Positions 54,357 through 62,321 of a stretch of 64,000 bases of DNA are shown piece after piece (position 1 is the stretch's first letter; every line of letters begins with the position of its first letter). Location: positions 1-64,000 of the forward strand of contig NZ_JAIVLR010000001.1 in assembly GCF_020524765.1 (NCBI RefSeq), written 5' to 3'. A program made the translations under genes and the position numbers. Source of the stretch: Qipengyuania gaetbuli (lineage in GTDB: Bacteria; Pseudomonadota; Alphaproteobacteria; Sphingomonadales; Sphingomonadaceae). Below the pieces are notes generated by a model. The model did no database searches. It was not told the origin of the DNA and worked only from the letters and a program-made list of their open reading frames with translations.

Positions 54357-55086
54357 GGGCTTCCTTGCCGTTATGGGCGCTGCTTTCGTCGCCGGCTGCA
54401 ACAAGCTCGCCGAAAGCGAGACGGGATCGCGCCTGCTCGGGGCGGCGGAAGGCTGGCACAAGAGCGCGCATCGCTTCTTGCAGGACCGCAAGGCGCTGGC
54501 CCCGGAATTCCCGCGCAGTGCGGTCTCGCCCTACTTTCGCGGCAACGGCTCGGTCGATCCCCAGAACGGGGACTATCCTTCGCAGGCGGCGAACGGTTTT
54601 GCCGACTGGCGGCTGGAAGTCCGCGGGCTGGTGGAAACACCGCTTTCGCTCAGCCTCGACAACATCAGGCGGCTGCCGCAGCGCACGCAGGTCACGCGCC
54701 ACGATTGCGTTGAAGGGTGGAGCGCGATCGGGGAATGGACCGGGCCGCAATTGTCCGTCCTGCTCGATGCGGCTAGGCTGAAGCCCGAAGCGAAGTTCAT
54801 CGTGTTCCGCTGCGCCGACAATCTCAACGGGCAGGATTATTACGAAAGCGTCGACCTCATCGATGCCTACCACCCGCAGACCATCGTGGCGCATTTGCTG
54901 AACGGCGAACCGCTGCCGATCCGCAACGGGGCGCCGCTGCGGATTAGGATCGAGCGGCAGCTCGGCTACAAGCACGCCAAGTATCTCACGGCCATCGAAG
55001 CGGTCGCCAGCCTCGACGATATCGGCGGCGGGAAAGGGGGCTACTGGGAAGATCGCGCCGGATACCAGTGGTACGCGGGGATCTGA
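54346..55086 (+). CDS. Tat-exported lipoprotein molybdopterin oxidoreductase (sulfite oxidase/MsrP-like)
   Basis: The 246-residue product begins MKRRGFLAVMGAAFVAGC. This has a twin-arginine motif RRGFL and a lipobox ending in Cys18, so it is probably folded with its cofactor, exported by Tat and anchored as a lipoprotein. The body is the SUOX-type molybdopterin domain, with the molybdenum cysteine in RHDCVEGWSAIGEWTG (about 121), FVFRCADNLNG-like region and GAPLRIRIERQLGYKHAKYL. The length equals the catalytic domain only. The substrate (sulfite, methionine sulfoxide or other) is undetermined. The upstream cytochrome gives the electron path. Confidence 0.87.
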   Translation: MKRRGFLAVMGAAFVAGCNKLAESETGSRLLGAAEGWHKSAHRFLQDRKALAPEFPRSAVSPYFRGNGSVDPQNGDYPSQAANGFADWRLEVRGLVETPLSLSLDNIRRLPQRTQVTRHDCVEGWSAIGEWTGPQLSVLLDAARLKPEAKFIVFRCADNLNGQDYYESVDLIDAYHPQTIVAHLLNGEPLPIRNGAPLRIRIERQLGYKHAKYLTAIEAVASLDDIGGGKGGYWEDRAGYQWYAGI

Positions 55087-55524
55087 CTATTCGGGGTAGA
55101 GCCGCGCCATCGCGTCCCAGTCGTTGCGAAGCATCTCCTCCAGCACCGCCATGTTCACGTCGGCCAGCTTATTGATGTAGAGGCAGCTCTTGCCGCTGGA
55201 GTACTTGCCCAGCTTCGCGAGCAGCGCATCGCGGCGCTTGCCGGTCAGTTCATCGCAATATCCGCCCATCAGGTAGAGCGAATGCTTCGCTTTTCGGGGG
55301 CTGAAACCGGTCCGCATCCAGTGCACGTCGCGGCCGCTGGCATAGGTGGTCCGGTACTGGCCATAGCCGATGATCGACGCCCCCCACATGACGGGCAGCT
55401 CGCCCGTCACCTTGCGGAACAGGGCATCGAGGACCAGCGCCTCCTCCCGGCGCCGCTCGGGTTCCACCCCGGCGATGAAGTCGGCAGGCGACTGGTCCGT
55501 GATCGTGGTTTTCGCCTCGGCCAT
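55087..55524 (-). CDS. DUF1801-domain protein
   Basis: The 145-residue cytosolic protein has DUF1801 features: ADFIAGVEPERRREEALVLDALF, VMWGASIIGYGQYRTTYASGRDVHW and KSCLYINKLADVNMAVLEEML. The family is small and widespread with no known role. It is convergent with the molybdoenzyme gene, with adjacent stops, and divergent from the cyclopropane synthase gene. Confidence 0.87.
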   Translation of the reverse strand: MAEAKTTITDQSPADFIAGVEPERRREEALVLDALFRKVTGELPVMWGASIIGYGQYRTTYASGRDVHWMRTGFSPRKAKHSLYLMGGYCDELTGKRRDALLAKLGKYSSGKSCLYINKLADVNMAVLEEMLRNDWDAMARLYPE

Positions 55525-55605
55525 TGGATGAAGCCTACCACCACCCGCCGCCGGGCGCGACAGGTGACTTAACAGCGGGTGTGAAAACGCATATCCATTG
55601 TGCTC

Positions 55606-56850
55606 ATGAGCAAGCGACTTCTCACGCGCTTCCTGGGATCGGTGGTCAAATCCGGCACGCTAGAGATCGCTTATGCCGACGGCACGCACGAGAAGCTCGG
55701 AACGCCCGCAGAGGGCTTTCGTGACGTCGCCATCCGCTTCACCGACGACAAGGCGCCGCGTGACATCCTCCTCGATCCCCGGCTCGGCGCGGCGGAGGCT
55801 TTCATAGACGGGCGGCTGGTGGTCGAGCGTGGCGGGATCATGGAACTCGTCGAACTCCTGCGCAGCAACCAGCCCTGGGACCGGGGCGGCGAACTGCGCG
55901 GACCGAATCTGCGCAAACGGGTGCTCAATTCGCTCGGTTTCGCACGGGAATCGGTCAACAACCGGATCGGCGCCAAGCGCAATATTGCCCATCACTATGA
56001 CATCGGGAACGACTTCTACCGGCTGATGCTCGATGCCGAGCACATGCAATACAGCTGCGCCTACTGGACGGCGGAGACCGCGACACTCGCCGAGGCGCAG
56101 GAGGCCAAGCTGGCGCATATCGCGGCGAAGCTGGCGATCGCACCGGGCCAGCGGGTGCTCGACATCGGCTGCGGATGGGGCGGCATGGCGATCTACCTTG
56201 CCCGGCACTACGACGTGCGCGTCCACGGCATCACGCTGTCCGAAGAGCAACTGGCCCTGGCCCGCGTCCGGGCGAGCGAAGCCGGCGTGAGCGACCGGGT
56301 GCAGTTCGAACTCGTCGACTACCGCGATCTCGCCGCGCGGGGCGAAGGCTTCGACCGGATCGTGTCGGTCGGCATGTTCGAACACGTCGGCCGCCCGCAG
56401 TTCGAGGCCTTCTTCCAGGCCTGCACCGCGCTGTTGAAGGCTGACGGCGTGATGCTGTTGCACACCATCGGCCGCTTCGGCTCGCCCGGGACGACCGACG
56501 CCTTCACGCGCAAGTACATCTTCCCCGGAGGCTACATCCCAGCCCTGTCCGAGACGGTTGCGGCAAGCGAGAAGTTCCGCCTGATCGCGACCGACGTCGA
56601 AACGCTGCGGCTGCATTACGCAAAGACCCTGCGCGCTTGGTACGCCAGTTGCGAGGCGAACCGCGAGGCCATCGTCGCCATGTACGACGAGCGCTTCTAC
56701 CGCATGTGGACCTTCTACCTCGCCGGGGCGACGGCGGCCTTCGAATGGGGCGGCATGGGCAACTACCAGATCCAGTTCGCCCGCAGCCGCCACGCCCTGC
56801 CCCTCACCCGCGACTACATGGCGGCGGCAGAGGCGAAGCTCACCGGCTGA
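55606..56850 (+). CDS. cfa: Cyclopropane-fatty-acyl-phospholipid synthase
   Basis: The 414-residue protein has an N-terminal lipid-binding part (FIDGRLVVERGGIMELVELL) and then a SAM methyltransferase core, AHHYDIGNDFYRLML, MQYSCAYW, VLDIGCGWGGMAIYLA (about 183-198) and VSVGMFEHVGR. These are the signatures of CFA synthases, which add a methylene bridge to unsaturated phospholipid acyl chains at the inner membrane. The ATG at 55606 is chosen. A GTG at 55600 would add two residues. Confidence 0.94.
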   Translation: MSKRLLTRFLGSVVKSGTLEIAYADGTHEKLGTPAEGFRDVAIRFTDDKAPRDILLDPRLGAAEAFIDGRLVVERGGIMELVELLRSNQPWDRGGELRGPNLRKRVLNSLGFARESVNNRIGAKRNIAHHYDIGNDFYRLMLDAEHMQYSCAYWTAETATLAEAQEAKLAHIAAKLAIAPGQRVLDIGCGWGGMAIYLARHYDVRVHGITLSEEQLALARVRASEAGVSDRVQFELVDYRDLAARGEGFDRIVSVGMFEHVGRPQFEAFFQACTALLKADGVMLLHTIGRFGSPGTTDAFTRKYIFPGGYIPALSETVAASEKFRLIATDVETLRLHYAKTLRAWYASCEANREAIVAMYDERFYRMWTFYLAGATAAFEWGGMGNYQIQFARSRHALPLTRDYMAAAEAKLTG

Positions 56851-56920
56851 GCGGCTGGCGGAGCGCCGCGCGAGGCGGAGCGACGCCCTGTAGGACCGAA
56901 GTAGGGTTTGTGCTCGCAAG

Positions 56921-56971
56921 TCCCGACAGGATGGAACGGATGGAACACGGTCCTGGGGGGAATTTCTTCGG
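56921..56971 (+). repeat. Dispersed GGAACGGATGGAACA repeat, copy B
   Basis: CAGGATGGAACGGATGG followed by AACACGGTCCTGG and GGGGAATTTC lies in the 292-base gap after cfa. It agrees with copy C into the AATTTC tail (except a few bases) and with copy A across about 29 bases. The rest of this gap shows no gene. A 7-bp inverted repeat GCAGCTG/CAGCTGC is at 57076-57097. Confidence 0.85.
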
Positions 56972-57142
56972 TGTGCGCGAGGGGACTTGTGGGGCCGTGT
57001 GGGTGGGGATGGACGGTTTGAAAGAGCTAACGCCGTCCTAATGGGTACTCCCAATGTAGGAAAGCGATGCTCCACGCAGCTGCCTACCATCAGCTGCATA
57101 GCATTCTCTTACGGGTACCGCGCCCGAAAGTAATTAAACGCG

Positions 57143-57985
57143 TTAGAAGTTGCTCGGCATTGCAGGCGGATAAACTTGCGTAATGCTCCACCGGTCTGGC
57201 CGGTATCCTCCCATCTCTTGCCAAGCTACATTGAAGCAGAAATAAGCCTTAAATTTCTGATTTTTAAGCGTGGTGTATTCCACGCTCCCATTGAGCCAAC
57301 CCTCACTGAACTCGGTGAAGATGAGCGCGCCAATCTCTCGATCTTCACCCGCTGGAATCAGCTTCCGCCTGGCGAGTGTGCTCATGCCATCCGGGTCCCA
57401 CGTCCCTTGCGGCACCAACTTGTAGTTTATCGCGAATATTTCGAGGGGACTAAGTCCGACGTTTCGAAGGTTGATTATGACACCCGGTCTTAATGGCTCA
57501 GGTGACACATCAATGTACTCAGCCCCAGTGGCCTCGACGTAACCTCGCTCCTTTGCAATGTAGGCGTTTAGGGTTTCGCGACTATTTGAGGCGGCTTGCC
57601 GGGTCGCGTCCCAAGTGCGCCAAATAAGTCCTAATCCAAAAATGCCGACACCCATGCCGACAAGAGCAGCAAGTCCCATAGCGCGAGTCCAAGCCGCCAT
57701 TGTTTGCTGGGCAGACAGATCTAATTCGTCACGCTGCTTTGGGCGATAAGTCTCCTCCGCCTTCTCGCTGCATTCCTCAGCAGAGAGTTCATTGGCGATA
57801 CAGGTAGAGGTTAGCTCCTCGCGTGCTGTGTTGGCATATCCGACAGAACGCACTTCGGCCTCAATCTCGCTAGCCGTTTGGCGGCTGGCGGCGTCCCAAT
57901 ATATAAAGCCGCCGATGATCGTAGCTGATGCTAGTGCTACAACCAGCCAAGCCTCAGATCGCTTACCACTATCGCCATTGGACAT
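57143..57985 (-). CDS. Two-TM membrane protein with beta-rich domain, function unknown
   Basis: The 280-residue product has membrane helices at about 15-33 and 105-130 separated by an acidic stretch with two cysteines (TCIANELSAEECSEK). A helix with TRQAASNSRETLNAYIAKERGYVE follows, then a beta-rich domain (PGVIINLRNVGLSPLEIFAINYKL). This order resembles a common group of uncharacterised proteobacterial accessory proteins. The ATG at 57985 is chosen over a GTG at 57994. Base composition is AT-richer than the neighbours, which suggests recent acquisition. No partner gene is adjacent. Confidence 0.75.
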   Translation of the reverse strand: MSNGDSGKRSEAWLVVALASATIIGGFIYWDAASRQTASEIEAEVRSVGYANTAREELTSTCIANELSAEECSEKAEETYRPKQRDELDLSAQQTMAAWTRAMGLAALVGMGVGIFGLGLIWRTWDATRQAASNSRETLNAYIAKERGYVEATGAEYIDVSPEPLRPGVIINLRNVGLSPLEIFAINYKLVPQGTWDPDGMSTLARRKLIPAGEDREIGALIFTEFSEGWLNGSVEYTTLKNQKFKAYFCFNVAWQEMGGYRPDRWSITQVYPPAMPSNF

Positions 57986-58162
57986 TGAACACACAGCACC
58001 GTTTCAATTTTGATTGAATTTATCTTGTTCAATATATTTGGCTGCATGTCCACACTTCCGCTTTCGCCAATTTACTCAAGAATTTGGCCTTATTGGGTTC
58101 GGAATTCTCAATTATACTTTCAGAGTTGCTGGAGCACAGAGCGCCGCAAACAGAATATTGGC

Positions 58163-59482
58163 TCACCCCCGCACCCACCCATACACCGGCCCGAACCCCA
58201 CCAGCGCCGCGCCCACGAAGGGCAGCGCCACCACCCATAGGCGAACGCCGGTCACGCCTTCCGGGCTGGCGATGCTTATGGCGGCGGTCATGGCTAGCCC
58301 CACGCAGATTGCGATCATGCCGATGACGAGGCGCAGGCGGGGTACGGGGCGCTCGCGGGTGGCGGGAACGCTGCCGCGCTCGTAGCGGGCGAAGATCGCG
58401 ATCAGCGGCAGCAGCGCCGCGATCCACAGCGCGAACCAGACAGGCCGGCCCAGCCACCATTCGCACGTGCCCGGCATGACGCGCAGGCCGATCCCTCCGG
58501 CAAGCCAAGCCGCCACCATCACCAGCACGTAGGCCGTCAGGTGCCAAAGATAGACGGTCATGATCATGCCGTTCATCAGCACGGTCGCGGTCCAGAGCGT
58601 GAGGTTGTCGAGCAGCTTCCTGCCCCACGGCTCCAGCGCCAGCACCAGACCGGTCTGTGCCAAGCCCAGCGCCAGAAGCGCGAGCGTCGGCGGCATGGAA
58701 TTGGTGATCTCCGCCCCCGGAACGCCGATCATGGCAATCGGGTACGGGCCATAGACGGTGAGGCCTACCAGCACGGCGAGGCCGGCGAGGAACAGCGCAA
58801 ACGCTTTGTTCGGCCCCAGCCTCCCCTGCTGCCAGGCATAACCGAGCTGGTGGATGCCGACCCACACGAAAATGAAATTGGCAAAGTTCACGTAAGGCAC
58901 GCCGTGCGCCAGCGTCAGCCAATCCACCGCCACCGCACCTGCCACCAGCAGGGCGACGCTGCCGAAGCCCAGCCTCTCCCAAAGTTTCCACGTCAGCGGG
59001 GCGAGCGCGGTCACCAGCAGATAGACCGCGAGGAACCACACCGGGATCAGCGCAAGGAAGACCCCCATCCGCACCGTCTCGCGCGCCATCCCCATTTGCG
59101 TCGCGGCAAAGGCGAATGCGGCCCAGACCAGCAACACGGGGAATACGGGGTTGATCAGGCGCTGGATGCGGCTGGCGAACCAGTCGGAATAATGGCCGCC
59201 CTTCGCGCGGGTCGAAGCCCAGCTCACGCCGTTGGAATAGCCACCCACGAGGAAGAACACCGGCATGACCTGGAAGCCCCAGGTGAGCCATTGCGACCAG
59301 GGCAGTATCCCGAGCAGATGGCCGCCCACCACCTCCCCGCTCGCATCGATATAGGGCGCCGCGACCAGCCAGTGCCCGACCACGACGGCGAGAATGGACA
59401 AGGCGCGCAGGAAATCGACATAGCGGTTGCGTTCGGGCGGGGCCTGCTGCGCCAGCCCCTTCGCCTTGCTCCACATGCCCAT
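58163..59482 (-). CDS. Acyltransferase-3-family membrane protein
   Basis: The 439-residue protein has about eleven membrane segments and the acyltransferase-3 signature [20 protein letters not shown] (active-site His) near residues 20-39, with [12 protein letters not shown] following. Such proteins O-acylate sugars or lipids at the outer face of the inner membrane. The C-terminus ends in a hydrophobic helix. The gene is divergent from argG and has a weak upstream signal. It could modify surface glycans, but nothing ties it to the EPS locus 40 kb away. Confidence 0.88.
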   Translation of the reverse strand: MGMWSKAKGLAQQAPPERNRYVDFLRALSILAVVVGHWLVAAPYIDASGEVVGGHLLGILPWSQWLTWGFQVMPVFFLVGGYSNGVSWASTRAKGGHYSDWFASRIQRLINPVFPVLLVWAAFAFAATQMGMARETVRMGVFLALIPVWFLAVYLLVTALAPLTWKLWERLGFGSVALLVAGAVAVDWLTLAHGVPYVNFANFIFVWVGIHQLGYAWQQGRLGPNKAFALFLAGLAVLVGLTVYGPYPIAMIGVPGAEITNSMPPTLALLALGLAQTGLVLALEPWGRKLLDNLTLWTATVLMNGMIMTVYLWHLTAYVLVMVAAWLAGGIGLRVMPGTCEWWLGRPVWFALWIAALLPLIAIFARYERGSVPATRERPVPRLRLVIGMIAICVGLAMTAAISIASPEGVTGVRLWVVALPFVGAALVGFGPVYGWVRG

Positions 59483-59638
59483 CAGCTACGCCCTCCCCCG
59501 CTGTGTCCTGACAATCTAGGGTCTTGCCTCGCGCCGAACCAGTCATCGCGCCATCTTTCCCGCAACTTAGCGCTTCTTGATTGCCTACAGCGTGGCGCTC
59601 CTGCTAGCGGCGCGCCCGTAATCGAAAGGTGTGTCCGA

Positions 59639-60853
59639 ATGTCCGATATCAAGCGTGTCGTCCTCGCCTATTCCGGCGGCCTCGATACCTCCGTCATCGC
59701 CAAGTGGCTCGAAGTGGAACGCGGCCTCGAAGTCGTCACGTTCACTGCCGACCTCGGACAGGGCGAGGAAATCGAACCGGCCCGGGCCAAGGCGCGCGCC
59801 ATGGGCATTCCGGACCAGCACATCTTCATCGAGGACCTGCGCGAGGAATTCGTGCGCGACTTCGTCTTCCCGATGATGCGCGCCAATGCCCGCTATGAAG
59901 GCGACTACCTGCTCGGCACCTCGATCGCGCGCCCGCTGATTTCCAAGCGCCTCGTCGAGATCGCGCACGAAACCGGCGCGGACGCCATCGCGCATGGCGC
60001 AACCGGCAAGGGCAACGACCAGGTCCGCTTCGAACTGTCGGCCTATGCGCTCGATCCCGACATCAAGGTGATCGCTCCGTGGCGCGAATGGGATCTGACG
60101 AGCCGCACCGCGCTGATCGCCTGGGCCGAAGCGCACCAGATCGCCGTCCCCAAGGACAAGCGCGGCGAAAGCCCGTTCTCGACCGATGCGAACCTGCTGC
60201 ACACCTCTTCGGAAGGAAAGGTGCTGGAGGATCCGTGGGAAGAGACGCCCGACTACGTCTATTCGCGCACCGACCATCCGGAAAACGCGCCGGACACGCC
60301 CGAATACATCACGATCGATTTCGAGAAGGGCGACGGCGTTGCCCTGAATGGCGAGGCGATGAGCCCGGCCACCTTGCTGGCCGCGCTGAACGATCTCGGC
60401 CGCACGCATGGCATCGGCCGCCTCGACCTCGTCGAAAACCGCTTCGTCGGCATGAAGAGCCGCGGCATGTACGAAACCCCGGGCGGTGAGATCTACGCCC
60501 GCGCCCACCGGGGGATCGAGCAGATCACGCTCGATCGCGGGGCGGCGCATCTCAAGGACGAGCTCATGCCGCGCTATGCCGAGCTGGTGTACAACGGCCT
60601 GTGGTTCAGCCCGGAACGCGAAATGCTGCAGGCTGCCGTCGACCTCAGCCAGGAGAAGGTGTCGGGCACCGTCAGGCTCAAGCTCTACAAGGGCAATGCG
60701 ATGGTCGTCGGCCGCAAGTCGCCCAACAGCCTCTATTCCGAAGCGCACGTCACTTTCGAGGACGATGCGGGCGCCTACGACCAGAAGGATGCGGAAGGCT
60801 TCATCAAGCTCAACGCCCTGCGCCTCCGCCTGCTGGCCAAGCGCGACCGGTAA
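59639..60853 (+). CDS. argG: Argininosuccinate synthase
   Basis: The 404-residue ATP-pyrophosphatase enzyme joins citrulline and aspartate in arginine synthesis. The PP-loop [18 protein letters not shown] starts the protein. [33 protein letters not shown] and [21 protein letters not shown] follow, as in all ArgG. Translation starts at ATG 59639. Much longer frames upstream are artefacts. There is no gene between its end and rlpA, but a likely structured RNA. Confidence 0.97.
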   Translation: MSDIKRVVLAYSGGLDTSVIAKWLEVERGLEVVTFTADLGQGEEIEPARAKARAMGIPDQHIFIEDLREEFVRDFVFPMMRANARYEGDYLLGTSIARPLISKRLVEIAHETGADAIAHGATGKGNDQVRFELSAYALDPDIKVIAPWREWDLTSRTALIAWAEAHQIAVPKDKRGESPFSTDANLLHTSSEGKVLEDPWEETPDYVYSRTDHPENAPDTPEYITIDFEKGDGVALNGEAMSPATLLAALNDLGRTHGIGRLDLVENRFVGMKSRGMYETPGGEIYARAHRGIEQITLDRGAAHLKDELMPRYAELVYNGLWFSPEREMLQAAVDLSQEKVSGTVRLKLYKGNAMVVGRKSPNSLYSEAHVTFEDDAGAYDQKDAEGFIKLNALRLRLLAKRDR

Positions 60854-60933
60854 TTGCGTGAAATCGGGTGCGGGAAGCGCAAAATTGCGCATTGCCTGCG
60901 CTCGCCTTCTGGAAATTGCGACGAACCGTTGAC

Positions 60934-60977
60934 TTATCCACCTCCGTCCACAGCGAATTCGGGGGAAAGTGGATAAC
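60934..60977. promoter_or_regulatory. Pair of inverted DnaA-box-like sequences
   Basis: TTATCCACC (60934-60942) and, inverted, GTGGATAAC (60969-60977, i.e. GTTATCCAC) each differ from the TTATCCACA box by one base. A third partial box (GTCCACAG) lies between. This could be a DnaA-binding site or a transcription control element of the downstream RNA region, or chance. No oriC gene context (dnaA, hemE, repeated boxes) is present. Confidence 0.35.
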
Positions 60978-61020
60978 TCGCGTCTTGCAAGCTTGAAGAA
61001 TCGGGCGATCAGGCGCAGCT

Positions 61021-61551
61021 TCAATTCATCGGAACGGCGAAGAAAGCTTCCGGTCCAGACGGTCTAACGACCTGAAAGACTTAGGAAATTCGGAACCGGA
61101 AAGACGTAGCGGGATCTGTCCGCGCGACTTTCGAGACCCTCGTGCAGAAGGCTTCGGCCAGACGCAAGGCGGGTCGATGACGGAGACGCGTAACATCCCA
61201 TTACGGGCCGGACCAACCCGGTCGGATGCCGAGGAGGCGTCGCAGAAAGGTCTTCGGACCGGATGGTGATGCAACCGCTCGAGGCTCCGGCCATCAACGG
61301 AAGGTCGGGCTGCGGAGCCGCCCGTCGAAGGTCGGCTGGGGAAGGTAAGCGAATGGCTTCGGCCACGACGCGACCGGACCGGGCTGATTGGAGGGTGGAG
61401 CCGGATGCCGGTGCGAGCGCCGGTGACAGACCCGGAAGACCGTCTTCGGACGGACAGAAGGGAAAAGCATCGGATGCCAAGCTCTCGTCTTCGGACAAGA
61501 CCACGCATCGGTGAGAGTGGGGTCGGCAGCAATGCCGGCCCCATTTGCTTT
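61021..61551 (+). ncRNA. Putative structured non-coding RNA with UUCG hairpins (undescribed)
   Basis: No protein frame here looks genuine: long open frames exist on both strands, all rich in Arg, Ser, Gly and Ala without conserved features. Instead the plus strand carries a run of small hairpins closed by the stable UUCG tetraloop: at 61150-61159 (GGC-TTCG-GCC), 61249-61260 (GGTC-TTCG-GACC), 61354-61365 (TGGC-TTCG-GCCA), 61440-61453 (CCGTC-TTCG-GACGG) and 61487-61496. The GGTC-TAAC-GACC hairpin (61051-61062) and a 7-bp repeat GGCTCCG/CGGAGCC also lie here. The motif CGGATGCC recurs three times. The region ends in a rho-independent terminator. It does not show RNase P, tmRNA or 6S signatures that I know. 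The 5' end is uncertain. Confidence 0.55.
61518..61551 (+). terminator. Intrinsic terminator of the putative RNA gene
   Basis: A 10-bp stem TGGGGTCGGC/GCCGGCCCCA with one G-U pair and loop AGCAAT is followed by TTTGCTTT. No coding gene precedes it within 660 bases, which argues that it ends a non-coding transcript. Confidence 0.88.
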
Positions 61552-61758
61552 GGGGCGCCCTTCCCGCATTGCTGCTTTTCCACGCCAGGCATGCAAACCC
61601 TCGAATCACGCGATAGTGTGATTGCCCTGTGCCACCCACGAGATGCTGTAGGAAAGCGCGCCCGATCCGCGCCGCGAGGCCGCAATCGCGACGAACTGTG
61701 GCCGAATCGAGGCAGCCGCCCCTGGCCTTAACGACTCCGCCTGCGGGGCCGTCTATAG

Positions 61759-61779
61759 CCTCCCGAACCGAACGGGAGG
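61759..61779 (+). promoter_or_regulatory. Hairpin covering the rlpA ribosome binding site
   Basis: CCTCCCG (61759-61765) and CGGGAGG (61773-61779) form a perfect 7-bp stem with a 7-base loop AACCGAA. The right arm holds the GGGAGG ribosome site, seven bases before the rlpA ATG, so folded mRNA would hide it. It could be a translational control switch or a thermosensor-like element. Confidence 0.55.
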
Positions 61780-61786
61780 TCCATTC

Positions 61787-62299
61787 ATGGCCAAACGCGC
61801 GCTACGCAGCATGCTCTTCTTCGCAGCCCTTACGCTGCCCGGTACCGCCGGTCATTCCGAAGAGCGCGAGCTTACCCCAGTAACCGACACCCAGTTCGCG
61901 GCCACTTTCGCCGCCTACGCGCCCCTGCCCGAAGCACCTGCGCCGGGTCCGGAGGCGGTCGACCTCGCCACGATCGAGCCGGTCGTCGAGGCGGAACCTG
62001 CGGGCACCTCGCTCGGCTCGGGCGTCGCCTCCTATTACGGCAAGCGTTTCCATGGCCGCCGCACCGCCAGCGGAGAACGGTTCGACATGAACGGCTACAC
62101 CGCCGCGCACCGCACCCTGCCCTTCGGCAGCCGCGTTTCGGTGACCAACCCGCGCACCGGCAAGTCGGTGGTGGTCCGCATCAACGACCGCGGTCCCTTC
62201 CACGGCGGCCGCACAATCGACCTGTCGCGCGCCGCGGCAGAGGAGATCGGCATCGTCAACCGCGGCCACGGCGAAGTGGAACTGGCGCTGCTCGACTGA
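61787..62299 (+). CDS. rlpA: RlpA-family septal peptidoglycan hydrolase (double-psi beta barrel)
   Basis: The 170-residue product has a signal peptide ([24 protein letters not shown]), a spacer rich in Pro, Ala and Glu (about 45-75), and then a DPBB domain (about 78-165). The domain has [32 protein letters not shown] and [16 protein letters not shown] with the catalytic aspartate. It lacks the SPOR domain of E. coli RlpA and is a short form common in alphaproteobacteria. The ribosome site GGGAGG is strong but lies in a hairpin. Confidence 0.9.
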   Translation: MAKRALRSMLFFAALTLPGTAGHSEERELTPVTDTQFAATFAAYAPLPEAPAPGPEAVDLATIEPVVEAEPAGTSLGSGVASYYGKRFHGRRTASGERFDMNGYTAAHRTLPFGSRVSVTNPRTGKSVVVRINDRGPFHGGRTIDLSRAAAEEIGIVNRGHGEVELALLD

Positions 62300-62321
62300 G
62301 CGGGCGCCCTACTCCCCTCCC

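Noticed and set aside
58541-59638. N-terminal extension of argG
   Set aside because: The extension runs antisense through the acyltransferase gene and is not part of ArgG.
61021-61551. RNase P RNA, tmRNA or 6S RNA as identity of the structured region
   Set aside because: The conserved RNase P core (GAGGAAAGTCC type), the tmRNA ends and tag frame, and the 6S central bubble layout were not found.
61026-61685. 219-residue minus-strand frame and an 83-residue plus-strand frame in the argG-rlpA gap
   Set aside because: Arg/Ser/Gly/Pro-rich translations without any family features or ribosome sites. The hairpin series and terminator favour a non-coding RNA.
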